Shown piece by piece: positions 1 through 9,200 of a stretch of DNA of 64,000 nt. The stretch covers positions 2,919,501-2,983,500 of the forward strand of contig NZ_CP053708.1 of assembly GCF_013201075.1 (NCBI RefSeq), read 5' to 3'. The position numbers and the translations under genes were made by a program. Each line of letters opens with the position of its first letter. The first letter of the stretch is position 1. The DNA comes from Lichenicola cladoniae. GTDB taxonomy: Bacteria > Pseudomonadota > Alphaproteobacteria > Acetobacterales > Acetobacteraceae. The notes beneath the pieces are model-generated. The model was given only the letters and a program-made list of their open reading frames with translations. It was not told where the DNA came from and searched no databases.

Positions 1-375
1 GCGGACCTCGCCGGCTACCGCGCGCCGCTTCCGATCGCCGGCGACGAGAGCATCGTCAGCCTCGAGGATGTCGCCGGCGCGAGCGGGCGCTTCGACATGA
101 TCAACATCAAGCTGGACAAGTCCGGTGGCCTCACCGAGGCGCTGCTGATGGCGGCGGAAGCACGCCGGCTGGGCCTCGGGGTCATGGTCGGCAACATGAT
201 CGGCAGCAGCCTGGCGATGGCACCGGCCTTCGTGCTCGGCCAGCTCTGCGACGTGGTGGATCTGGACGGTCCGACCTTCCTGGCCGCGGACCGCGACCCC
301 GCGGTCCGCTACAGCGACGGCACCATCTGGGCCGGTCCGGAGGTCTGGGGCGGAGGGATCGCCATTCGCCCATGA
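1..375 (+). CDS. dipeptide epimerase (enolase superfamily), 5' truncated
   Basis: The gene enters from the left edge, so only the C-terminal 124 residues are visible. They carry enolase-superfamily features: an acid-bearing IAGDES segment near residue 15, the INIKLDKSGGL strand with the second catalytic lysine, and GNMIGSSLAMAPAF, the pattern seen in L-Ala-D/L-Glu dipeptide epimerases. Such cytoplasmic Mg2+ enzymes invert the second residue of dipeptides, often ones released from murein. The TGA overlaps the ATG of the next gene (ATGA), so it is probably co-translated with a peptide transporter and a serine hydrolase; that context supports dipeptides rather than muconate or mandelate as substrate. 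Exact specificity is inferred. Confidence 0.85.
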   Translation, partial: ADLAGYRAPLPIAGDESIVSLEDVAGASGRFDMINIKLDKSGGLTEALLMAAEARRLGLGVMVGNMIGSSLAMAPAFVLGQLCDVVDLDGPTFLAADRDPAVRYSDGTIWAGPEVWGGGIAIRP

Positions 376-1667
376 CGGAACAGCGCTCCTGGTTCGGGCA
401 GCCGCGCGGCCTGACGATCCTGTTCCTCACCAACATGTGGGAGCAGTTCTCGTACTACGGCATGCGTGCGCTGCTGGTTTATTACATGACCAAGCACCTG
501 ATGCTGGGCCAGGGCACGTCGTCCTTCGTATATGGCGCCTACACCGCGTGTGCCTATTTCACCCCCCTATTCGGCGGCGTGATCGCCGACCGGTTCCTCG
601 GCAAGCGACGCGCGATTATCGTCGGTGCCAGCATCATGGCCGCCGGCCACTTCATGATGACGTTCGACGCGCTGTTCTATGTGGCACTGGTGACCATCGC
701 GCTCGGCAACGGCCTGTTCCTGCCCAGCCTGCCCAGCCAGATCGACCAGCTCTACGAACCGGGTGATCCGCGTCGCGCATGGGCGTACAACGTCTATTAT
801 GTCGGCGTGAACGTGGGCGGCTTCCTGGCGCCGGTCCTGTGCGGCACGATCGGCGAACTGTATGGCTGGCACTACGGTTTCGGCGTCGCCGGCTTCGGCA
901 TGCTGGCCGGGTTGCTGATCTACGTGTCCGGCCGGCGCTATCTGCCGCCCGAGCCGGAACGGTCGCCCCCGGTCGTGCGCAGCCTCACAGGCGGCGGGCT
1001 CGAGTATCGTACGGTGCTGGTGCTGCTGGCGGTGGCAGTGTCGGCGACGGTGTTCCGCAGCGCCTACGAGCAGGTCGGCAACACGGTAGCGCTCTGGACC
1101 GATACCGGTGTCGATCGCAGCGCCGGCCACTTCCTCATTCCGATGACCTGGTTCCAGTCGCTCAACTCGCTGTTCGTCATCGTCTTCACCCAGCCGCTGC
1201 TGGCAATCTGGCGGCGGCAGGCCAGCGCCGGACACGAGCAGCGCCTGGCACGCAGGATGGCCCTGGGCGCCCTGATCGTGGCCGGGGCCTATCTGCTGCT
1301 CACGGCCCTCACCTGGCAGGACGGCGGAGCGCGTGCGGACTGGATATGGCTGGTCGCCTTCTTCGCGATCTTCACCCTCGGCGAGTTGTTCATCCTGCCT
1401 ACCGGCCTCGCCGTGTTCGCGAGACTGGCGCCCCCGGCCTTCGCCGCGACCACAGTCGCCTGCTGGTTTCTCACCATCTTCAGCGGCAGCCTGTCCGCCG
1501 GCCTGGTCGGCATCCTGTGGAGCCGGATCGACCACACGACCTTCTTCCTGTTGCTGACCGTGCTTGCCGCACTGGCCGCACTGATGCTGCGCCTTCTCGA
1601 CTCTCCCATGCAGCGGGCACAACGGGCGGAACGGCAACCCGATCGCCTGGAGGCCGAACTGTCGTGA
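372..1667 (+). CDS. POT/PTR-family oligopeptide transporter with altered ExxER motif
   Basis: A 431-residue, roughly 12-helix MFS protein of the proton-dependent oligopeptide transporter family, expected in the inner membrane importing di/tripeptides. The first helix reads FLTNMWEQFSYYGMR, matching the POT signature around ExxERFxYYGMR, followed by a GGVIADRFLGKR MFS loop motif near residues 69-80. Two of the three key residues of the proton-coupling motif differ: the first Glu is Asn and the Arg is Gln. It overlaps both neighbours by 4 nt (ATGA upstream, GTGA downstream), placing it in an operon with a dipeptide epimerase and a serine hydrolase. Family assignment is firm; the coupling mechanism is uncertain. 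Confidence 0.88.
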   Translation: MTEQRSWFGQPRGLTILFLTNMWEQFSYYGMRALLVYYMTKHLMLGQGTSSFVYGAYTACAYFTPLFGGVIADRFLGKRRAIIVGASIMAAGHFMMTFDALFYVALVTIALGNGLFLPSLPSQIDQLYEPGDPRRAWAYNVYYVGVNVGGFLAPVLCGTIGELYGWHYGFGVAGFGMLAGLLIYVSGRRYLPPEPERSPPVVRSLTGGGLEYRTVLVLLAVAVSATVFRSAYEQVGNTVALWTDTGVDRSAGHFLIPMTWFQSLNSLFVIVFTQPLLAIWRRQASAGHEQRLARRMALGALIVAGAYLLLTALTWQDGGARADWIWLVAFFAIFTLGELFILPTGLAVFARLAPPAFAATTVACWFLTIFSGSLSAGLVGILWSRIDHTTFFLLLTVLAALAALMLRLLDSPMQRAQRAERQPDRLEAELS

Positions 1668-3250
1668 AACGCCCACACCGTTCGGCATCCGCCGCCCTGC
1701 TGCTCGGACTTCTGATGCTGCCCGCTGCGGCGATCGCGGCACCTCCCGACGGCTTCGATAGCCGCGTGGAAGCCCTGCGCCGCACCACCGGCATTCCCGG
1801 GCTCGCCGTCGCCATCGTCGAGAACGGCCAGACGACCTTCCTGCACGGCTATGGCGTGCAGGGCCTGGAGCATCTGCGGGCCATCGACGTGCACACGATC
1901 TTTCCGACCGGCTCGACCGGAAAAGCCGTTACCGTCGCCGCACTGGCAACACTCGTCGATGCCGGCAGGATCGGCTGGGACGACCGGGTGATCGATCGTC
2001 TTCCCGGCTTCCAGATGTACGATCCCTGGGTCACCCGGGAAATCACCATCCGCGATCTGCTCGTGCATCGCAGCGGGCTTGGGCTGGGCGAAGGCGACCT
2101 GCTCTTCGTCCCACGCAGCAACATCACGCGCGCGGAGGCGGTGAAACGCCTGCGCTACCTGAAGCCCGCCACGAGTTTCCGCTACGGATTTGCCTACGAC
2201 AACGTGCTCTACATGGTCGTCGGGCAGATGATCGAGGCGGTGACGGGCATGCGCTGGGAAGATTACATGCGCGACCATGTGCTGGTCCCCGCACGCATGA
2301 TGGATTCGACTGCCGACAGCGAGCCACGCTTCGCGGACGCAAATCGTGCCTATCCCCACGCACGGACCGACGGTGTCGTGCGCGGGCTGGGTTCGCAACG
2401 GGCACTCGACGAGCGCGACGAACTCGGCCGCAGTGCCGCACCGGCGGGCGGCCTGGCGATCAGCATTTCGGACATGGCGAAGTGGCTGAAACTGCAGCTG
2501 GCGGACGGCAAATTGCCGGACGGTAGCCGGTTGTTCAGCGAGGCCGCGCATACCGAGATGTGGAACCCGACCGTCCTGCAGCCGATCGACCCGGAGCCAC
2601 CGGAACTCGCCGGCACGACACCCATTTTCAACACCTACGCGCTTGGCTGGGGAGTGCGCGACTACCACGGTGCGAAGATCGTGTGGCACGAGGGCGCGGT
2701 GCTTGGCTTCAAGAGCATCGTGGTGCTGCTGCCGGAAAAGAATGTCGGGTTCGCCGTCGAGATCAACAGCGAGGATGGCCAGATCCTGTTCGGCCTCATG
2801 TACGAGCTGCTGGACCATTATCTCGGCCTGCCACCCGGCGACTGGCCTGCGAAATACCAGGCCTATGCGACAAGGCGGCTGCAGGACGCGGCGAAACTGG
2901 TCGAGACAAAGACGGCAGACCCGGCCAGGGGAGAATCGTCGGTGCCGCTTGACAACTATGTCGGGGTCTATCGTGACCCGTGGTACGGCGACGTTGTCAT
3001 CGCGCGCGCCGGCGGCGGTCTCTCGATCGACTTCAGATCGACACCGCGCATGTCGGGGCCGCTGGACCATGTCCGATATGACAGCTTCGTCACCCGCTTC
3101 ACCGATCGCACGATCGAGCCTGCTCTGGTCAGCTTCGCCTTCGATGCCGACGGGCATGTATCGCGGATCGCCATGAAGCCGGCCTCGCCGGTTGCCGATT
3201 TCAGCTACGATTATGGCGATCTCGATTTCCGGCCAGTTCCGCCGCGCTAG
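1664..3250 (+). CDS. secreted serine hydrolase, beta-lactamase/class C family (S12) with DUF3471-like C-terminus
   Basis: The GTG start at 1664 overlaps the transporter stop and gives 528 residues beginning with a signal peptide (basic MKRPHR, then a hydrophobic run ending near AIAA at 26). The S12 penicillin-binding fold motifs are present: S84-x-x-K87 (STGK), Y178-D-N180, and a HEG triad near residue 344. The last ~130 residues resemble the DUF3471 lipocalin-like tail common in these enzymes. Likely acts in the periplasm as a D-aminopeptidase, esterase or peptidase. Next to a peptide importer and dipeptide epimerase, trimming of D-amino-acid-containing peptides is a reasonable but unproven role; true beta-lactamase activity is less likely given the tail and context. 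Confidence 0.85.
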   Translation: MKRPHRSASAALLLGLLMLPAAAIAAPPDGFDSRVEALRRTTGIPGLAVAIVENGQTTFLHGYGVQGLEHLRAIDVHTIFPTGSTGKAVTVAALATLVDAGRIGWDDRVIDRLPGFQMYDPWVTREITIRDLLVHRSGLGLGEGDLLFVPRSNITRAEAVKRLRYLKPATSFRYGFAYDNVLYMVVGQMIEAVTGMRWEDYMRDHVLVPARMMDSTADSEPRFADANRAYPHARTDGVVRGLGSQRALDERDELGRSAAPAGGLAISISDMAKWLKLQLADGKLPDGSRLFSEAAHTEMWNPTVLQPIDPEPPELAGTTPIFNTYALGWGVRDYHGAKIVWHEGAVLGFKSIVVLLPEKNVGFAVEINSEDGQILFGLMYELLDHYLGLPPGDWPAKYQAYATRRLQDAAKLVETKTADPARGESSVPLDNYVGVYRDPWYGDVVIARAGGGLSIDFRSTPRMSGPLDHVRYDSFVTRFTDRTIEPALVSFAFDADGHVSRIAMKPASPVADFSYDYGDLDFRPVPPR

Positions 3251-3540
3251 GCCGTCATGCCGCTCGGCGAAGCGGTGGATGGAGCCGGCTGATGCCGCTG
3301 ATCCCTCGATCTGATGCAGGTCCTGAAAAGTCGGGCGTCGTGCGCTTCTCGAATTCTGCCTTGAGGGTTGCTTGCGTGGTTCAGGTGTTCCCGCAAGCAC
3401 ATGCACCTGCCGCGCTTTGCATTCGGCCCTGGAGGGGGGTGCTCTTCGCAACTCAGGACAAGCCGCTGTTTCAGCGTTTGGGCGGGCGATCCGATGAAAC
3501 CACCCAACGGTCGGCTAGTTACCGTGCCGGGGGGTGTAAG

Positions 3541-3909
3541 ATGGATGTAAGACTGAGGACAGGAGCGATGGCACTCGGTTTGATGACACTCATGGGAGCC
3601 ACTCAGTCACCCAGCCGGCTGGTAATAGTGGTGGGGCAGCCTAATGATCCGCGGGTAATCCAGCAGCACGCCACGCTGGATCAGGACGCCGCAGCATTGC
3701 GCGAGCGGGACGTGGTGGTTCGGGGCATGACGCCTGAGGCTGCACAGCACGAGTGGCCTGATCCAGGGGATAAGCCAGAGGTGATATTCGAGGTGCTGCT
3801 GATCGGAAAGGACGGTGGCGTGAAATTGCGTCGCACAACGCCGGTAGCTTCATCTGAAATCACGAGACTTATCGATACCATGCCCATGCGGCAACGTGAG
3901 ATGAAGTAG
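3541..3909 (+). CDS. DUF4174 domain protein, small secreted
   Basis: 122 residues from an ATG preceded by a GGGGGG-rich ribosome site. An N-terminal hydrophobic stretch ending near residue 24 suggests export. The rest fits DUF4174: an N-terminal QQHATLDQDAAALRERDVVV segment, then FEVLLIGKDGGVKLRRTTP and a closing IDTMPMRQREMK block, the most conserved part of the family. DUF4174 proteins look like thioredoxin-fold relatives without the CxxC pair; their function is unknown. It stands alone between the peptide-salvage operon and the amidotransferase, with no obvious partner. Confidence 0.8.
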   Translation: MDVRLRTGAMALGLMTLMGATQSPSRLVIVVGQPNDPRVIQQHATLDQDAAALRERDVVVRGMTPEAAQHEWPDPGDKPEVIFEVLLIGKDGGVKLRRTTPVASSEITRLIDTMPMRQREMK

Positions 3910-4086
3910 AACAAGTCAGCCTTCTTGCGCCTGCGAATGTATCGATTGTGTGAACATTCATCATCGGTGGGGCTCCCCCGGGTTCGCATCGCTCGGAAAG
4001 CTTACTCGATCGCATAATCATAGCGGCCCCTGGGCTTTGCCGTCGGGCTGGCCTTGCATCGCAGCTATTGCCCGCAATCGGGCAAC

Positions 4087-4947
4087 TCAGCCACGAGACG
4101 CCCGGACCGGCAGAACCAGCCGCTCGAGGAAGTTACGGAGCTCACGCTGCCGCCGGGCTGTCTCCGTAATCTCGTCGTTCACGCCCAGGCGCCACTTCAG
4201 ATCGCGGCGTACAGGTGCTTCGTCCAGCGCATCGAGCAGCGCGGCCTGATGTTCCACCTCGTCCTCGTCACGTGCCACGCCCTGCTGCAGAAGATCGTCC
4301 GACTGGCGGCGCATGGCGGCGGCGATCTCAGCCAGCGTGAGCTCCGGATGATACTGCACGCCCCAGAAGATGCCGCGATCGAGGCGGATTTCCACAGCCT
4401 GGACCGGGCATATCGCATTGCCGGCCAGAAGACTGGCGCCGGGTGGCAGGGTCTCGACCCGATCGGAGTGGATGCTGAGCGCATCCCACGAGGCCGGACG
4501 ACCACTGAGCAAGGGATGCCCTTGCCCTGTCGCCGTCGCCGTGATGCGCCGCGCGAAGCCGATCTCGTGCCGGGCAGCCTTGCCCACCGTGCCCCCGGCT
4601 GCAGCGACCGCGACCTGTAGTCCCGCACAGGACCCGAAGCTTGGGGTGCCGGATGCGAACACGGCGCGCATGAAGGCGAGCTGCCGTCGCGTTTCTGACG
4701 TATCCTCGTACACGTGCATCGGGGATCCGCTGAGGAACACTGCGTCGTAGTCCCCCAGCGCATGCGGTGGAGTGGCCTCAGCGCCGATCTCGTGTGGCCT
4801 GACGATGTCGCAGACGGCCCCGGGCGCGATACTCCGTAGCGTGGCAATGTAGCTCTCGCCGGACGTGCGCCCCACGGTGGCGCGACGTGCGGCGCGTGCC
4901 TCGGCGGACTCGCTTTCTGCCACCAGCAGACGGAGCGGGGTATCCAT
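4087..4947 (-). CDS. class I glutamine amidotransferase-like protein
   Basis: 286 residues. The GATase1 triad is visible: Cys107 in SFGSCAGLQV (nucleophile elbow) and His200/Glu202 in GVQYHPE. It resembles stand-alone GMP-synthase-like amidotransferases that release ammonia from glutamine or hydrolyse gamma-glutamyl compounds. The last ~60 residues form a charged, probably helical extension with several Arg/Glu pairs. No synthetase or acceptor subunit is adjacent, so the substrate cannot be named. It stands alone on the minus strand. Confidence 0.85.
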   Translation of the reverse strand: MDTPLRLLVAESESAEARAARRATVGRTSGESYIATLRSIAPGAVCDIVRPHEIGAEATPPHALGDYDAVFLSGSPMHVYEDTSETRRQLAFMRAVFASGTPSFGSCAGLQVAVAAAGGTVGKAARHEIGFARRITATATGQGHPLLSGRPASWDALSIHSDRVETLPPGASLLAGNAICPVQAVEIRLDRGIFWGVQYHPELTLAEIAAAMRRQSDDLLQQGVARDEDEVEHQAALLDALDEAPVRRDLKWRLGVNDEITETARRQRELRNFLERLVLPVRASRG

Positions 4948-5113
4948 GAAGCACCTGATGATCGTGAGGCGCCGAGATATGGATCCCGCTCGACCTTTTC
5001 AACCGGCCGGGGGCTGGGAAGCCTACCAGATCTGCACCCGCCATGACCGCTACACCCACACCGTTAACGTCTCCCTACGATCAACGATGTCCTAACCCGA
5101 CAAGGAAGCGCTC

Positions 5114-6427
5114 CTACACTCTCGACGGCGGCATGCGCGGCAGGATTATGTGCATGAGCAGAAGCGCGAGGAGATAGGCGCTCGCCGCTGCAGCGAACAG
5201 GATCACGTAGCTGCCGGTGGCCTGCAGCGTATAGCCTGCAGCTTCGGCCACACCCATTCCGCCGATTGCACCGGCCAAGCCACCGATGCCCACCACGGAG
5301 GCGACGGATTGCGGCGGTGTCGTGTCGGATACCAGGGTATAGAGGTTTGCCGAGAAGCCCTGATGTGCAGCGGCCGCCAGCGCAATCAGCAACGTTGCCG
5401 TCCATAGGCCGCTGGTCAGTGGGGCCAGGAAGATCGGAACGACGCAGAGCGCGCAGACCAGCAACGCGATCTTGCGGGCGGATAACGGACTTACGCCGCG
5501 ACGGATCAGCGACGACGAAAGCCAGCCGCCCGAGATGCTGCCGATGTCGGTGATGAGATAGATCGTCACCAGCGGTGCGCCCATCGCGCTGATGTTCAGC
5601 CCGTGCGTCCGGTGCAGGAAATCAGGCACCCAGAACAGGTAGAACCACCAGACCGAACTGGTCAGGAAGGTGCCGACGGCGTAGGCCCAAGTGGCACGGT
5701 AGCGCAGCAGCTGCAGCCAGGTCTCTCGCGGGCCGTCCAGGAAAGCTGCTTTGTCACCCCGGATGTAATCGCGTTCGGCATCCGACACCCGCGGATTATC
5801 GAGGAGCGGGCGATAGACCAATAGCCAGGCAACCACCCAGAAGAATCCAAGCGCGCCGGTGACGTAGAATGCCGAGTGCCAGCCATAACGCAACGTCAAC
5901 CAGGGCACCAGCAGCGGTGTCAGCAAGGCGCCGACGTTGCTACCCGAGTTGAACAGACCGGTGACCAGCGCGCGGTCCTTCTGCGGAAACCATTCCCCGA
6001 CGGTCTTGATGGCGGCTGGGAAATTCCCGCCCTCCCCCAGGCCTAAAGCGAACCGTACCACGCTGAAGCCTGCAACACTGCGCACCAGACCGTGTGCGAC
6101 GGCGGCGAAACTCCAGAACGTGACGGCGCCGGCGAGGCCGAAGCGCACGCCAATCCTGTCGATCAATCGCCCGACGCCGGCGTAGCCGGCTGCATAGGCA
6201 AGCTGGAAGAAGAAGACGATATTGCCGTAGCCGATCTCGCTCCAGCCCAATTCCTTCTGAAGATACGGCTTCAGGATGCCGATGACCTGACGATCCATGT
6301 AGTTGATCGTCGTGGCCGCAAAGAGCAACGCACAGACCGTCCAGCGGTAGCGCGTCATGACCCCAACCAACGGAGCAACTGGCCCGCCGACCCGTTGTTT
6401 CGTATTTGGAGCGAGTGCAGTTTTCAT
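5114..6427 (-). CDS. MFS transporter, ACS family, hexuronate (ExuT-like)
   Basis: 437 residues, about 12 membrane helices. The first helix ends in NYMDRQ (residues 43-48), the anion:cation symporter family signature seen in ExuT, GudP and DgoT, and the next loop region carries LIDRIGVRFG. Gene order (IlvD-type dehydratase, uronate dehydrogenase, then this gene, all minus strand, gaps of 19 and 67 nt) indicates import of galacturonate or glucuronate by proton symport across the inner membrane. An in-frame ATG 23 codons downstream is an alternative start. Substrate is inferred from the uronate dehydrogenase beside it. Confidence 0.85.
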   Translation of the reverse strand: MKTALAPNTKQRVGGPVAPLVGVMTRYRWTVCALLFAATTINYMDRQVIGILKPYLQKELGWSEIGYGNIVFFFQLAYAAGYAGVGRLIDRIGVRFGLAGAVTFWSFAAVAHGLVRSVAGFSVVRFALGLGEGGNFPAAIKTVGEWFPQKDRALVTGLFNSGSNVGALLTPLLVPWLTLRYGWHSAFYVTGALGFFWVVAWLLVYRPLLDNPRVSDAERDYIRGDKAAFLDGPRETWLQLLRYRATWAYAVGTFLTSSVWWFYLFWVPDFLHRTHGLNISAMGAPLVTIYLITDIGSISGGWLSSSLIRRGVSPLSARKIALLVCALCVVPIFLAPLTSGLWTATLLIALAAAAHQGFSANLYTLVSDTTPPQSVASVVGIGGLAGAIGGMGVAEAAGYTLQATGSYVILFAAAASAYLLALLLMHIILPRMPPSRV

Positions 6428-6494
6428 GGTCCGTTTCCTTGCCTATTATTATTATCGGCTTTGGCAACCCTGAATTCTTTTGTAGTCGCTGCGT

Positions 6495-7298
6495 TTAACC
6501 GCCCGGTAATCCTTTCCTGCTCGTGTAGTCCGTGGCCGCAAAAGTACCGCCCTGGTAAAAGAAGGCCACTGGATCTACCGAAGCGGCGGCGGCCAGGATG
6601 GTCCCGGCAAAATCCTCCGCGTTCTGAACCGGCCTGTAGCCAAGTGCAGAAACGGCATCGTTGCTCCACCAGCGTCGCGTGTTGTTCGAGACGCCCCACA
6701 CCGCCAGGCAATCGACGTCGCCTGCCTCGATGCAGCAACGCACAAGCTGCCGCAGATCCTCTTCGCCGAACCATGTACTGAGATGTCGCGTCTCCGTTGG
6801 CCGCGGCAGGGCGCTGCCGATCCGTAGCGAGATGCCCTCGATACCGTGCTTCTCCCAGTAGAGACGGGACATCGCCTCGCCCCAGACCTTGCTAAGCCCG
6901 TACAGGCTGTCCGGACGATAGGGCGCATCCAGTTCCAGCAGCTTGCCGCTCGCATGCATGCCGAACGCATGGTTGGAACTGGCGAACACCACCCGGCGCA
7001 CGCCATGCCGGCGTGCGCCCTCATAGAGTTGGTGCAGTGCCGACAGGTTATTCTCGATGATCTCGGGTAACGGCCGCTCGACGCTGGTACCGGCAAAATG
7101 CAGGACCATTTGCGCGCCCGCGAGCGCCCGATCGATCACGGCCGGGTCGCGGAGATCGCCCTGCAGCACTGTTTCCGTCTCGCCGAGCGACGTGAGCGGC
7201 ACCACATCGACGGAGCGCACGGCATATCCGCAAGCCAGCAGATACGGCCTGAGCACCCGGCCTATGGCGCCCCCGGCGCCGGTCATTGCCACCTGCAT
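6495..7298 (-). CDS. udh: uronate dehydrogenase, NAD-dependent SDR
   Basis: 267 residues from the ATG at 7298; the longer open frame upstream lies in the ilvD-like gene and is not needed. Extended-SDR features are clear: the nucleotide-binding GAGGAIG (7-13), the FASSNHAFG strand around Ser107-Ser108, and YxxxK (Tyr133/Lys137). Length and the SSNHAFG block match bacterial uronate dehydrogenases, which oxidise galacturonate or glucuronate to the aldaro-lactone with NAD+. Encoded between an ACS-family transporter and a sugar-acid dehydratase, it is the entry step of the oxidative uronate pathway. A general NAD-epimerase annotation would be the fallback. Confidence 0.85.
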   Translation of the reverse strand: MQVAMTGAGGAIGRVLRPYLLACGYAVRSVDVVPLTSLGETETVLQGDLRDPAVIDRALAGAQMVLHFAGTSVERPLPEIIENNLSALHQLYEGARRHGVRRVVFASSNHAFGMHASGKLLELDAPYRPDSLYGLSKVWGEAMSRLYWEKHGIEGISLRIGSALPRPTETRHLSTWFGEEDLRQLVRCCIEAGDVDCLAVWGVSNNTRRWWSNDAVSALGYRPVQNAEDFAGTILAAAASVDPVAFFYQGGTFAATDYTSRKGLPGG

Positions 7299-7317
7299 GA
7301 TGCCCGTCTCCGCTGTA

Positions 7318-9084
7318 TCAGTGGATCTCGGGCTCGGCAATCTGACCTGCAGCCTGCAGGAAATCCAGATCGCAGCCGCTATCCGCCTGCCCGGTGTGAG
7401 CGGAGAACAGGGCGCCATATCCGCGCGGATAATGCCTGGCAGGCGGCGTCCAAACGGCACGGCGACGTGCCAGCTCATCTTCGGCCACAAGCAGGGTCAG
7501 GCGCCGTTCAGGCACGTCCAGCTGGATCATGTCGCCGTTCTGCACCAGTGCAAGCGGACCGCCGACGAAACTCTCCGGTGCGATATGCAGGATGCAGGCG
7601 CCATAGCTGGTACCGCTCATCCGCGCATCAGACAGCCGCACCATGTCGCGCACGCCGGCCTTCACCAGCTTGGTCGGGATCGGCAGCATTCCCCATTCGG
7701 GCATGCCCGGACCACCTTGCGGACCAGCGTTGCGCAGCACCATCACATGATCGGCCGTCACGTCCAGGTCTTCGCGGTCGATCGCTGCCGCCATCTGGTT
7801 GTAGTCGTCGAACACGATCGCCGGGCCGGTATGCTGCAGCAGCCGCGGTTCGGCCGCCGACGGCTTCATCACGCAGCCATCCGGCGCCAGATTGCCGCGC
7901 AGCACGGCCAGGCCGTCGAGGGTCGAAACGGGCTTGTCCAGCGGACGGATGACCTCGTCGTTCCACACCGTCGCGCGGTCCAGAATTTCGCCGAGGGAAC
8001 GGCCGTCGATATTGCGCTGCGTGAGGTCCAGCCGGTCGCGCAGCCGGGTCAGCAAGGCCGGGAGACCGCCGGCATAATAGAAATCCTCCATCAGGAAGCG
8101 TCCGGACGGCCGGATATCGGCAAGCACCGGGACGCCTGCGGAGAGTTCGTCGAACCGGTCGAGTGCCAGTGGCACACCGCAACGGCGCGCCAGGGCAATC
8201 AGGTGAATGATCGCGTTGGTCGACCCCGCCAGCGCGGCACTGGCGCGGATCGCGTTGTCGAACGCCGCCGGGGTCATGATGTCGGACGGCACGATGTCGG
8301 CCCAGACCAGCTCGACCGCCCGCCTGCCGCAGGCGGACGCCATGCGCGGGTGGTTGGCATCGGGCGCCGGGATCGATGACGAGCCGGGCAACGCCATGCC
8401 AAGCACCTCGGCCAGCGCCGTCATGGTCGCGGCCGTGCCCATCGTCATGCACACGCCGTCGGAGCGCGCGATACCGGCTTCCATTTCTTCCCAGTCGGCA
8501 TCGGTGATGTTGCCGGCGCGTCGCTCGTCCCAGTATTTCCAGATGTCGCTGCCGGAACCCAGGACCTGGCCGCGCCAGTTGCCGCGCAACATCGGTCCAG
8601 CCGGCATGAAGATGGCGGGCAGTCCGGCGCTGGCTGCGCCCATCAGCAACGCCGGCGTGGTCTTGTCGCACCCGCCCATCAGGACGGCACCATCGATCGG
8701 TTGCGACCGCAGGTTTTCCTCCACCTCCATCGCGAGCAGGTTGCGATAGAGCATGGTCGTCGGCTTCACGAAATTCTCCGGAAGCGCCATGACCGGAATT
8801 TCGACCGGGAAGCCGCCGGCCTGCAGCACGCCGCGTTTCACATCCTCGACCCGTTGCGGGAAATGCGCATGACAATGCGCGAGTCCGCTCCAGGTGTTCA
8901 CGATCGCGATCACCGGGCGCCCGGTAAACTCTTCCGGCGCGTAGCCCATCTGCTTCATTCGCGAGCGGTGGCCGAACGACCGGAGGTCGTTGATCCCGAA
9001 CCAGCGATGACTGCGTAGATCCTCCGGGGTCCTTGGCGGATGCCGGGCCGCACGGTCCTGCACCCGATCGGTGTTGGTAGTCAT
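7318..9084 (-). CDS. IlvD/Edd-family sugar-acid dehydratase (arabinonate/xylonate/galactonate type)
   Basis: 588 residues. Three conserved cysteines typical of [2Fe-2S] IlvD/Edd enzymes are present: Cys71 (NTWSGLAHCHAH), Cys139 (GGCDKTTPA, with Lys141 as likely Mg ligand) and Cys212 (GVCMTMGTAATM). The spacing and the NTW start of the first motif are like L-arabinonate/D-xylonate dehydratases rather than dihydroxy-acid dehydratase or Edd. It removes water from an aldonate or aldarate to give a 2-keto-3-deoxy acid. First gene of a minus-strand operon with udh and an ExuT-like carrier, divergent from a FadR-type regulator, so an aldarate or its lactone product is the probable substrate. Confidence 0.88.
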   Translation of the reverse strand: MTTNTDRVQDRAARHPPRTPEDLRSHRWFGINDLRSFGHRSRMKQMGYAPEEFTGRPVIAIVNTWSGLAHCHAHFPQRVEDVKRGVLQAGGFPVEIPVMALPENFVKPTTMLYRNLLAMEVEENLRSQPIDGAVLMGGCDKTTPALLMGAASAGLPAIFMPAGPMLRGNWRGQVLGSGSDIWKYWDERRAGNITDADWEEMEAGIARSDGVCMTMGTAATMTALAEVLGMALPGSSSIPAPDANHPRMASACGRRAVELVWADIVPSDIMTPAAFDNAIRASAALAGSTNAIIHLIALARRCGVPLALDRFDELSAGVPVLADIRPSGRFLMEDFYYAGGLPALLTRLRDRLDLTQRNIDGRSLGEILDRATVWNDEVIRPLDKPVSTLDGLAVLRGNLAPDGCVMKPSAAEPRLLQHTGPAIVFDDYNQMAAAIDREDLDVTADHVMVLRNAGPQGGPGMPEWGMLPIPTKLVKAGVRDMVRLSDARMSGTSYGACILHIAPESFVGGPLALVQNGDMIQLDVPERRLTLLVAEDELARRRAVWTPPARHYPRGYGALFSAHTGQADSGCDLDFLQAAGQIAEPEIH

Positions 9085-9200
9085 TTGACCCCCCGGTCGC
9101 AGTCGCTGATTTTATACCGAAAGACTGCTCTGATCAGGACAACACGTCAAACGACATGACAAATCCATGATACACGTCAGACCGGATTGCGGAGGCCGCC
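9085..9200. promoter_or_regulatory. divergent control region with two direct repeats, likely FadR-type operator
   Basis: This 116-bp gap separates the divergent dehydratase and the GntR/FadR-type regulator, so both promoters must lie here. An 11-bp element, acacgtcaRac, occurs at 9142-9152 and 9172-9182, 30 bp apart (close to three helical turns), with one mismatch. TGATCA at 9131-9136 is a small palindrome. Direct repeats on one face of the helix would suit a dimeric FadR-family repressor; binding is inferred only. Confidence 0.4.

Noticed and set aside
779-1663. Long plus-strand open frame upstream of the serine hydrolase start
   Set aside because: Out-of-frame shadow of the POT gene; Arg-rich, no motif. 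The real start is GTG 1664.
1289-3451. 720-codon minus-strand open frame
   Set aside because: Antisense of the POT and serine hydrolase genes; composition typical of a shadow frame.
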